Assembly (NCBI GenBank): GCA_002432865.1
Contig: DJGX01000038.1
Span: 1-6,699 of the forward strand
Direction of reading: 5' to 3'
DNA length: 6,699 nt
Origin: Cloacimonetes bacterium UBA5835
GTDB taxonomy: Bacteria > Cloacimonadota > Cloacimonadia > Cloacimonadales > Cloacimonadaceae
The first letter of the stretch is position 1. Each line of letters opens with the position of its first letter. Shown here one piece after another: positions 1 through 5,427 of this stretch. The notes under the pieces were generated by a model. That model ran no database searches and had not been told where the DNA came from. It saw only the letters and a list, made by a program, of their open reading frames with translations. Both the position numbers and the translations under genes were made by a program.

Positions 1-3
1 CAA

Positions 4-57
4 AGTTCAAAGTGCGGGAGTTCTTAGTTCAAAGTGCGGGAGTTCGTAGTTCAAAGT
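4..57. repeat. 22-bp tandem repeat, about 2.5 copies
   Basis: The 20-mer agttcaaagtgcgggagttc occurs exactly at 4-23 and again at 26-45. The two-base linkers differ (tt, then gt). A third partial copy (agttcaaagt) lies at 48-57, so the period is 22 bp. The array may extend beyond the left edge of the window. It is G-richer than its surroundings and carries no convincing coding potential. It resembles intergenic, low-complexity repeats scattered through genomes of some uncultured anaerobes; that link is from general familiarity and was not searched. Confidence 0.85.
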
Positions 58-64
58 TTTTCAT

Positions 65-94
65 TCGGTGTTTTCGGTGCCCTCGGTGGCTAAA
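65..94. repeat. TCGGTG 9-bp periodic intergenic element
   Basis: TCGGTG occurs at 65-70, 74-79 and 83-88, exactly 9 bp apart, followed by gctaaa. On the minus strand this reads as repeats of CACCGA plus a purine triplet. Such elements are often mistranslated in databases as His-Arg-Gly/Lys-rich peptides. It directly follows the 22-bp tandem repeat, so the two probably form one composite intergenic element. The minus-strand reading frame across it (29-259) is not a gene. Confidence 0.65.
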
Positions 95-183
95 TACTCT
101 TCTATAATCCTCTTTTCTAAAATTAAATCCTCGATTCTGAAGAAAGACTGGACAAAAAATATCAGCAAAACAGCAGTAAAAGC

Positions 184-211
184 TTGACAAAAAACAGAAC
201 TTAAAAATAAT
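184..211 (+). promoter_or_regulatory. Candidate sigma70-type promoter for the MCE-lipoprotein operon
   Basis: A perfect -35 hexamer TTGACA lies at 184-189. A five-of-six -10 hexamer AATAAT lies at 206-211 after a 16-bp spacer. Transcription would start near 218, leaving a leader of about 20 nt before the ATG at 239. The AT-rich taa repeats make the exact -10 register ambiguous. This promoter suggests that the MCE gene is the first gene of its transcript. Confidence 0.5.
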
Positions 212-238
212 AATAATAAGGCGAAATAGAGTTAAATT

Positions 239-1321
239 ATGATAGATAAGATTAAGCATAGCCGGAAGATCGTTGTTGCCTTTGTCAGCGTACCAATTTT
301 GATATTGTTACTGGCAATGGTTCTTATTGCTATCAAGCAGAATCTGCTGGAAAAGAAATATACTTATTATAGCACTGTTGTAAATGCAATGGGTTTATCT
401 AACCAAACTCCTGTTTTGTATAGAGGTTTTGAAGTTGGTAGAGTGCGTAATTTCTCGCTTGCGGATGACGGTAATATCGGCATAGAGTTTTACATTTTGA
501 ATCGTTATAAAAATATAATGGTTAAGGGATCAGTTTTGGTTCGTAATACCAACCCATTAACTGGCAAAACGACCCTGGAGTTTATTCGCAATCCTAATTC
601 ATATGAACCATTACCTGTGGAAAGTAATATTCCGTCTTCAGATTTTTCGGAAGGTAAACAGCAGCTAAAATTAATTGCTCCTACATTAAGTGATCCGATT
701 TCTGTTATTATTGCAAATTTGGCGCAGCTTTCTACTGCTATCAATGAAGATAATAATGCAGATAAAGGTTCCATTCCGCGGATGCTGGTGAACTTAGCAG
801 ATGCTTCTGAAAAAGCAAATGCAGGTTTGGATAATGTGCAAAACATAACCAGAGAGCTTTCTATTTTAACGATGAACCTAAACAAAGATAATAATCCTGA
901 AAGTGGAGTTCTGCTAAGGACTTTGAACAATCTGGCAGAGCTAACCTATAATTTAAATAACAGAATGACTGAGTTAGAAGATATATTGGCAAGCGTGCAA
1001 ATTGCTTTAGATAATTATAAACAACCCGATTCGCTATTAATAAAACTTCTTGATCCTAATAGTGATAAGATCTTAAAGCCACTTTCTGAAACTTTACATA
1101 ATTTGGAAACAGCAACAGCTGAAGTGTCTCAAATTCTGGCAACGGTTAATAATCCTGAACTTAGAATGCTGCTTAATAATCTGAATGACAGCTTGGCCAA
1201 AGCCCGTAAAACTCTGGAAGCATTAAATAATAATCCTCTTTTGCGAAAAGGAATAAGTCCGGCTTCAACACAAGCCACTCCTTCCTCAAAAAGAATGCAT
1301 GAGGTTCCCAATGCGCAGTAA
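239..1321 (+). CDS. MlaD-family (MCE domain) lipid-transport protein
   Basis: This is a substrate-binding component of a Mla-type lipid transporter, anchored in the inner membrane and projecting into the periplasm. Residues 11-31 form one hydrophobic N-terminal anchor after a basic start. The MCE domain spans about 43-118, with the signature TPVLYRGFEVGRV at 57-69 and a G-K-T-T-L-E-F strand at 109-115. Residues 150-340 are helical and rich in Leu and Asn, as in MCE proteins that form helical needles or barrels. Two related segments begin at DNN 171 and DNN 217, 46 residues apart. The NNPLLRKGI tail (331-339) is typical of MCE proteins. At 360 aa it is longer than E. coli MlaD (about 180 aa) and closer to long-tailed MCE proteins. 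The ribosome binding site is weak (AAGG at 218-221, rather distant). No mlaE or mlaF lies within the window. The family is clear; the exact substrate is not known. Confidence 0.88.
   Translation: MIDKIKHSRKIVVAFVSVPILILLLAMVLIAIKQNLLEKKYTYYSTVVNAMGLSNQTPVLYRGFEVGRVRNFSLADDGNIGIEFYILNRYKNIMVKGSVLVRNTNPLTGKTTLEFIRNPNSYEPLPVESNIPSSDFSEGKQQLKLIAPTLSDPISVIIANLAQLSTAINEDNNADKGSIPRMLVNLADASEKANAGLDNVQNITRELSILTMNLNKDNNPESGVLLRTLNNLAELTYNLNNRMTELEDILASVQIALDNYKQPDSLLIKLLDPNSDKILKPLSETLHNLETATAEVSQILATVNNPELRMLLNNLNDSLAKARKTLEALNNNPLLRKGISPASTQATPSSKRMHEVPNAQ
1301..1313 (+). promoter_or_regulatory. Ribosome binding site deciding the lipoprotein start
   Basis: GAGG at 1301-1304 lies six bases before the ATG at 1311. 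The longer frame could start at ATG 1299, but that site has no good Shine-Dalgarno match. The 1311 start also gives a cleaner signal peptide (Met-Arg-Ser-Lys, then a hydrophobic stretch). The site lies inside the end of the MCE gene, which implies translational coupling. Confidence 0.65.
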
Positions 1322-2174
1322 ATGGTTATTGATAATCTTATTAATCCTTTCTGCCTGTTCTTCTATAAAAATACCTGAATGTCCACAGGCAAAAATTGAT
1401 GCTGACAATCAATTGCGTTTTGCTTCACAATTGGAATCAACTAAAGATTATTCTGCTGCTGGAGAAAGCTATAACTTCTTACTAAACAGCTATCGTTCTT
1501 TTGCCGATGTAAAAGGGATGCTGAATTGTTTAAGTGGTTTGGCTCGGATTGCACTGGAAGAAAACGATGATAAAGCTTATCTGGAAAAGAGAATGCAGAT
1601 GGCGGAACTGATTCAAACTTCCGCTAACGAGCTGAATTACTATCTACTGCTTTTGGATATTTATTATTATCAGCGAGAAAATGACCTCGTAGCCATTTCC
1701 GAGAAGGCTATTATTACTAAAGATTTACCTTGGGAAGTTTCCGTAAATTTGGCAACAGCAAAATTGCAGGCAGATAGCTTTCTGGGAACTGCCACCGGCA
1801 AACAAGTTCAGGAACTAAACACTTTATCCAATAAACTGGAAAAGCAGCTGAAAAAAGGCAAAAACGCTAATAATGAATTACTTTCTTCTGCCTGGTATGC
1901 GCTTGCCTATTATTATTTTCGAAATTCTAATTATAAGAATGCCTATGCCTTTGCCCATAAGGCTCAGGAACTGGATTATCGCTATGGTAATTTTTCTGGG
2001 ATGGCTCATTGCTTGTGGCTGAAAGGTCAAATTGCTTTTGCCGAAAATAAAATATCCGAGGCCCAAAGCAATTGGAAAAAAGCAGAAGGTATTTTTATTT
2101 CCTTGAACGATACACAAGCTCTGCAAAAACTACGACAGGATATTAATAAACTGCCGCAAGAGCAAATGAAATGA
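1311..2174 (+). CDS. TPR-like lipoprotein paired with the MCE protein
   Basis: The start at ATG 1311 (287 aa) is chosen over ATG 1299 because of GAGG six bases upstream and a standard lipoprotein signal. Basic residues are followed by WLLIILLILSAC, with lipobox Leu-Ser-Ala-Cys and the lipidated Cys at residue 16. The residue after Cys is Ser, not Asp, which by the E. coli rule points to the outer membrane. The mature protein looks all-helical. TPR-like helix pairs are visible at about 35-62, 192-222 (AWYALAYYYFRNSNYKNAYA) and 229-265. The gene overlaps the end of the MCE gene by 11 bp, so it is co-transcribed and probably co-translated. By position it may be an outer-membrane partner of the MCE system, a role played by unrelated lipoproteins in the Mla and Pqi systems. 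That role is inference: no specific family was recognised and it could be a general TPR scaffold. Confidence 0.75.
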   Translation: MRSKWLLIILLILSACSSIKIPECPQAKIDADNQLRFASQLESTKDYSAAGESYNFLLNSYRSFADVKGMLNCLSGLARIALEENDDKAYLEKRMQMAELIQTSANELNYYLLLLDIYYYQRENDLVAISEKAIITKDLPWEVSVNLATAKLQADSFLGTATGKQVQELNTLSNKLEKQLKKGKNANNELLSSAWYALAYYYFRNSNYKNAYAFAHKAQELDYRYGNFSGMAHCLWLKGQIAFAENKISEAQSNWKKAEGIFISLNDTQALQKLRQDINKLPQEQMK

Positions 2175-2242
2175 ACAGCAAAAAAAAGCGGCTGGCAGAA
2201 TTATTTACCAATTCAGGTGAATTTATTTTACCGCCAAAATGA
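2171..2242 (+). pseudogene. 23-codon mini-ORF, ATGA-coupled, probable gene remnant
   Basis: An ATG at 2171 overlaps the lipoprotein stop as ATGA, the arrangement of a translationally coupled operon gene. It encodes 23 residues, with a basic start (Met-Asn-Ser-Lys-Lys-Lys-Arg) and an ending SGEFILPPK, then TGA at 2240. The composition looks like the N-terminus of a normal soluble protein rather than random sequence. Neither other forward frame continues far, and the next gene starts nine bases later. It may be the residue of a third operon gene removed by deletion, or a genuine small leader peptide. The upstream ribosome binding site (AAGAG near 2158-2162) is weak. No family was recognised. 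Confidence 0.35.
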
Positions 2243-2250
2243 TATGAATT

Positions 2251-3528
2251 ATGAAATTACTTAGATCCGTTTCCCTACCTACTTCTTCAACAGCTCTGAA
2301 AAGAGTGAATGTTTTGTTTGAAGATAAAATACTTAAGCTTTCCACAGATGATATTGAAGTGGAAGAAGATGTTGAAATAATTGAAGCTAAGGGACTCCTT
2401 ATGCTTCCTGGTGCTATTGATCCTCACACTCATATTTTAACCCAAGATTCTGAAAATGCTTCAGACCTATCCCGGTTTACGAAAATTGCCTTGGAAGGGG
2501 GATATACTACCCTCGCGGAATTAAGCTATCATACACCTAATCCGATTTTTGATAACCGCTCGCTGAAAAAAAAGATGGCTTTTATCAATGCCAATTCTTT
2601 TACTTCTATGGCTCTTTGGGGGCATATTGATATGGGCGATTATCCATATCATTCAGAATCCGCACAGGAAATTTGGAGCAAAGGGGTTGTAGGAATATCT
2701 TTAGCTGTTCCATCCCCCAATCCAGCAATTGCTGATATTAGCTTTACAGAAATAATGGATCTCTTTCTGGATATCTACGAAAGCGATACTTCCTTTGCTT
2801 TTCAAGGCTATGACAACGAAAATCATCAGGCATTTAGTTCTACTGCTCAACTGGAAGCAATAAAAAAAATCTTACGCAGAATGCAAGAAAATCCAATTCA
2901 TATTCCGCGTGTTTCTTCATATCCTACAATTGAGTTTATTAATAGTGTTTCCAAAAGAAGCGATATCTCTTTTGCCATCTCCCTTGTGGATATGATGGCT
3001 CTTTACAATCCTGATATATTTGAAACTCCCTTTAATTGTGATTTTACCGATTATGCTGATCTGCTTTTTGAACTGCTGCGCACTAATAAAATTTATCTGT
3101 TATCCAATTGTGCCGCTCCTCAGGAAACAAATCCTGAGTATTGCGAACTCTTTCAAGGTAGCGATCCGGAAATGATGAGTTATTCATATTTGTGGGTACT
3201 TTCTGAACTTTGGAAAAAAAGGAGAATTCCGCTTGCTACCTGCATCAAAATGACCAGCGAAAACGCTGCTAAGCGTTTAGGAATATATCCTGAAAAGGGT
3301 TCTTTAGATCCTGGCTCAGATGCCGATTTTGTGCTTTACGATCCAGAAACAACAACTTTTATAACAGGTAATAAAGGAAAAACAACAGAACTGATAGGTG
3401 GCTTTAAAGCTGTTTATCTAAAAGGAAATCAAGTTGCCGGAGAAAACTGCACAACTCAGAAACAGGGCTCATTTTTTGCCCGAAGCACAAATCCCAAACG
3501 TAGACATAATAAAACTACCTGGATCTAA
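2251..3528 (+). CDS. Dihydroorotase-like amidohydrolase, probably catalytically altered
   Basis: This is a cyclic-amidohydrolase fold protein of 425 aa, a normal length for class I dihydroorotase or hydantoinase relatives. The N-terminal beta-sandwich (about 1-50) leads into LPGAIDPHTHI, whose HxH (His59, His61) is the usual first metal motif. The C-terminal signature SENAAKRLGIYPEKGSLDPGSDADFVLYDPE (336-366 region) is excellent, and the closing sandwich strand is present. The remaining catalytic positions are not. GVVGIS ends in Ser150 where the carboxylated Lys is expected. The strand before YDNEN (181-190) has no His. IPRVSS has Arg220 in place of the second His. LLSNCAAP has Asn286 and Cys287 where Ser-Asp-His is usual. 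It is therefore unlikely to be PyrC and may be a non-catalytic scaffold or an enzyme with other chemistry. The ATG at 2251 fits the family N-terminus, but no clear ribosome binding site precedes it. It lies 76 bp after the lipoprotein gene. Confidence 0.8.
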   Translation: MKLLRSVSLPTSSTALKRVNVLFEDKILKLSTDDIEVEEDVEIIEAKGLLMLPGAIDPHTHILTQDSENASDLSRFTKIALEGGYTTLAELSYHTPNPIFDNRSLKKKMAFINANSFTSMALWGHIDMGDYPYHSESAQEIWSKGVVGISLAVPSPNPAIADISFTEIMDLFLDIYESDTSFAFQGYDNENHQAFSSTAQLEAIKKILRRMQENPIHIPRVSSYPTIEFINSVSKRSDISFAISLVDMMALYNPDIFETPFNCDFTDYADLLFELLRTNKIYLLSNCAAPQETNPEYCELFQGSDPEMMSYSYLWVLSELWKKRRIPLATCIKMTSENAAKRLGIYPEKGSLDPGSDADFVLYDPETTTFITGNKGKTTELIGGFKAVYLKGNQVAGENCTTQKQGSFFARSTNPKRRHNKTTWI

Positions 3529-3588
3529 ATGAATCTGTATGTAGTTTATCCGAAAGGAGTAAACACCTGCGGAAAGACAAATATATGA
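3529..3588 (+). other. 19-codon mini-ORF abutting the amidohydrolase stop
   Basis: The ATG at 3529 immediately follows the TAA at 3526-3528, with no gap. It encodes 19 residues (MNLYVVYPKGVNTCGKTNI) ending at TGA 3586. The abutting arrangement and the protein-like start suggest a truncated operon gene, but chance cannot be excluded. No ribosome binding site is evident and no family was recognised. Confidence 0.2.
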
Positions 3589-3898
3589 GGATAGTACTTA
3601 ATATCTACCCAAATTATACCATATAGAAGAAAATAAGCTAGCCAGTTCGTCCCTGGAAAATATACCGTAGTTCACCAACGGACTTTATTTGTACCTGTTT
3701 TTTGAAAATATTAGTTCAGTGCCTCAGTGGTAGGAAATGTCCATATACTATTTGGCTTTCTAATTCAGATTTTTTTTAAGAGGCAAAATTCCTGATGAAT
3801 TGTAAAAACGGTATGTTACTACTTCCTTATTAACTGAACTTATTACAAACGGAGATCCTCTTTTTCTTTACTCTCTCTTTTGAAACAAACAATCAAAC
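3589..3898. other. Gene-poor intergenic stretch, possibly decayed
   Basis: No convincing ORF exists on either strand and all forward frames are broken by stops. Visible items are a degenerate dispersed-repeat fragment (3716-3738), an 8-base T run near 3770, a weak 5-bp inverted repeat AATTC/GAATT at 3787-3801, and a pyrimidine tract at 3856-3881 with a single purine (A3870). No G+C-rich stem followed by a T run was found, so no intrinsic terminator is called for the upstream gene. Confidence 0.6.
3716..3738. repeat. Degenerate dispersed-repeat fragment
   Basis: The segment tcagtgcctcagtggtagg resembles the gtgccctcggtggctaa element at 77-93: the core GTGCC-TC-GTGG is shared with a one-base gap and an A for G change. 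This suggests two diverged members of one intergenic repeat family in the window. The similarity is short, so the call is tentative. Confidence 0.35.
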
Positions 3899-3927
3899 TT
3901 GACAAATATAGCCCGATCTCATTTATT
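3899..3927 (+). promoter_or_regulatory. Candidate promoter for ssnA
   Basis: A perfect -35 TTGACA lies at 3899-3904. A four-of-six -10 TTTATT follows at 3922-3927 after a 17-bp spacer. Transcription would start near 3934, leaving a leader of about 27 nt that includes the strong ribosome binding site. A pyrimidine-rich tract at 3856-3881 lies just upstream. This supports ssnA being transcribed separately from the amidohydrolase gene. Confidence 0.5.
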
Positions 3928-3945
3928 TACATAAGAGGAATTTAT

Positions 3946-3953
3946 AAGGGAGG
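3946..3953 (+). promoter_or_regulatory. Strong ribosome binding site fixing the ssnA start
   Basis: AAGGGAGG lies seven bases before ATG 3961. The reading frame is open upstream to a TTG at 3880, but that 27-residue extension is not needed by the family. The ATG at 3961 gives exactly the usual SsnA N-terminus. Confidence 0.85.
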
Positions 3954-3960
3954 AATAGTG

Positions 3961-5289
3961 ATGAACAGATACATACTTCAGGGTGGAACGATTATTACTT
4001 TCGATAGTCAAAACCCGCTTTTGGAAGAGCAGGCAATTTTGATTGATGATGGGATGATTGTTAAAATTGGCGATCTGGAAGATTTTAGAGATGAGGTCTG
4101 TGAACGCATTGATGTAGAAGGGAAATTTATCTTACCGGGGCTCATAAATGCTCATCATCATTTCTATTCTACTTTTGCCACTGGCTTAACGAAAACTGCT
4201 GTTTCCCATAACTTTAGTGAAGTTTTAAGTAATCTTTGGTGGCGGCTCGATAAAAACCTTCTGGAGGAGGATATTTATTACAGTGCTTTAGTTTCAGCGT
4301 TAACATCTATCCGCAAAGGAACAACCACTATAATTGATCATCATTCTTCTCCTTTTTGCGTGCAGAATTCTTTGTCTCAAATTGCCAAAGCGATTTTGGA
4401 TACAGGCATCAAGGCATCTTTGTGTTTTGAAGTTTCAGACAGAGATGGTGCAGAAATTGCCCAAGCTGGGATCGAGGAAAATTACCAGTGGCTAAAACAC
4501 TGCCAAAATAATCCCAATCCTTATTTGAAAGGACTTTTTGGTCTGCACGCGGCATTCACTCTTTCCGATAAAACCCTTTCCCAAATAGCTGAAAAAGTTG
4601 TAGAACTTAATTGTGGTATCCATATTCATACTGCAGAAGCGGAAACAGACGAAAAATATAATGTAGAACATTACGGTAAAAGAGTTGTGGAACGCTTAAA
4701 CGATTTTAATCTACTAAATAGTAAAAGCATTCTGGCACATTGTGTTTATTTGAATGCCAAGGAACTTATTTTGGCGGCGGAAAAAGGAGCTGCCATAGTT
4801 ACTAATCCGCAATCCAATTTAAATAATGCCGTAGGAATTGCCGATGTTTGTAAAATGAAAGAACTGGGCGTAACAGTTGGTCTCGGTACTGATGCAATGA
4901 CCAATAATATGCTGGAAGAATTACGCATTGGAGTTTGGGCACAACATTTGAAACAAAATGATCCTTCTCGTGGCTTTACAGAAATAACCTCTGCCCTTGT
5001 TTTCAATAATCCAATTATAACGCAAAAATATTGGGGTGAAAAACACGGAACTATAAAAGAAGGAAGTCCGGCAGATATTATTGTGGTAGATTACGAACCC
5101 TATACACCTCTAACGGAAGCAAATTGGATGGGACATCTGGTTTATGGAATATCCCAAGCGAAAGTGGATGTAACTATTTGCCAGGGAAGAATTTTGCTGT
5201 GGGAAGGAGAATTACTGCTAAATCTTGATGAACAAGAGATAATAGCCAAAGCAAAAGAGTGTGCAGAAAAACTTTGGGATAGGATGTGA
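3961..5289 (+). CDS. ssnA: SsnA-type putative aminohydrolase
   Basis: This is a cytoplasmic metal-dependent aminohydrolase of the ATZ/TRZ (chlorohydrolase/cytosine deaminase-like) branch. At 442 aa it matches E. coli SsnA in length. The first metal motif is LPGLINAHHHFYS (His65 and His67). SsnA-typical NLWWRLDKNLLEEDIYYSAL (91-110) and IIDHHSSP (124-131) follow. Other ligands are His223 with Glu226 in HIHTAE, His260 in ILAHCVYL, and Asp311 in GLGTDAM. The C-terminal GTIKEGSPADIIVVDY closes the sandwich domain. All expected ligands are present, so it should be active. SsnA genes travel with ygeY, hyuA, ygfK and xdhD in selenium-linked hydroxylase and anaerobic purine-degradation clusters. The substrate is not established from sequence. 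It has its own promoter and a strong ribosome binding site, and is followed by ygeY after 138 bp. Confidence 0.9.
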   Translation: MNRYILQGGTIITFDSQNPLLEEQAILIDDGMIVKIGDLEDFRDEVCERIDVEGKFILPGLINAHHHFYSTFATGLTKTAVSHNFSEVLSNLWWRLDKNLLEEDIYYSALVSALTSIRKGTTTIIDHHSSPFCVQNSLSQIAKAILDTGIKASLCFEVSDRDGAEIAQAGIEENYQWLKHCQNNPNPYLKGLFGLHAAFTLSDKTLSQIAEKVVELNCGIHIHTAEAETDEKYNVEHYGKRVVERLNDFNLLNSKSILAHCVYLNAKELILAAEKGAAIVTNPQSNLNNAVGIADVCKMKELGVTVGLGTDAMTNNMLEELRIGVWAQHLKQNDPSRGFTEITSALVFNNPIITQKYWGEKHGTIKEGSPADIIVVDYEPYTPLTEANWMGHLVYGISQAKVDVTICQGRILLWEGELLLNLDEQEIIAKAKECAEKLWDRM

Positions 5290-5321
5290 AGAAAGTGGGG
5301 TGGGGATTAGATATAGTTTTA

Positions 5322-5345
5322 GGTTTTATTATTATGTAATAATCC
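5322..5345. repeat. AT-rich inverted repeat between ssnA and ygeY
   Basis: ATTATTA (5328-5334) and TAATAAT (5337-5343) are perfect complements separated by TG, and an outer GG/CC pair (5322-5323 with 5344-5345) is offset by four T. The stem is almost all A-T and no T run follows, so it is a poor terminator. It could be a weak mRNA hairpin or a dyad site for a regulator. Confidence 0.4.
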
Positions 5346-5350
5346 TTGAA

Positions 5351-5405
5351 GTCCCTATAATCCTGTTCATCCCAGACCTATTTATTTTAGGTAATCTGCG
5401 TGAAA
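5351..5405. repeat. Dispersed intergenic repeat-like element (ATAATCCTGTTCATCC ... AATCTGCGTGAAA)
   Basis: Two phrases, ataatcctgttcatccc (5357-5373) and aatctgcgtgaaag (5393-5406), flank a small inverted repeat ACCTA/TAGGT (5376-5380 with 5388-5392). This wording is familiar from low-complexity intergenic repeats of several uncultured bacterial lineages and is not coding. It also contains a perfect TATAAT at 5356-5361. The family assignment is from memory and was not searched. Confidence 0.45.
5356..5361 (+). promoter_or_regulatory. Possible -10 element upstream of ygeY
   Basis: A perfect TATAAT lies 66 bp before the ygeY ATG. At 17-bp spacing the -35 position (5333-5338, TATGTA) is poor. 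The hexamer sits inside a repeat-like element, so it may be coincidental. ygeY may equally be read through from the ssnA promoter. Confidence 0.25.
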
Positions 5406-5413
5406 GATAATTT

Positions 5414-5420
5414 AAGGAGA
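5414..5420 (+). promoter_or_regulatory. Ribosome binding site of ygeY
   Basis: AAGGAGA ends seven bases before ATG 5428. This near-perfect Shine-Dalgarno sequence at ideal spacing confirms the start. Confidence 0.85.
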
Positions 5421-5427
5421 AGCGATT

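Noticed and set aside
1..94. CRISPR array at the left edge
   Set aside because: The repeat units are tandem with two-base linkers rather than separated by unique spacers of similar length.
29..259. Minus-strand ORF of 76 codons with an His-Arg-Gly/Lys-rich tail
   Set aside because: It runs through the repeat element and the promoter region. Its basic tail is simply the translation of the TCGGTG repeat, and it has no ribosome binding site or family signature.
505..930. Minus-strand ORF of 141 codons inside the MCE gene
   Set aside because: It is antisense to a clear MCE domain and has no recognisable motif, so it is a shadow of the real gene.
1299..1310. Lipoprotein start at ATG 1299
   Set aside because: The ATG at 1311 has GAGG at good spacing and gives a cleaner lipoprotein signal peptide. 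ATG 1299 is possible but less likely.
2251..3528. Authentic pyrC dihydroorotase
   Set aside because: The length and end motifs fit, but the carboxylysine, second and third His and catalytic Asp positions appear substituted, so the symbol pyrC was not given.
3642..3681. Terminator hairpins CCAG/CTGG and CCGT/ACGG after the amidohydrolase gene
   Set aside because: The stems are only four base pairs with long loops and no T tract directly after them.
3880..3960. N-terminal extension of SsnA from a TTG at 3880
   Set aside because: The family starts at the MNRYILQGG equivalent, AAGGGAGG lies seven bases before ATG 3961, and the extension overlaps the candidate promoter.
5322..5345. Rho-independent terminator after ssnA
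   Set aside because: The stem is almost entirely A-T and is not followed by a T run, so it is recorded only as an inverted repeat.
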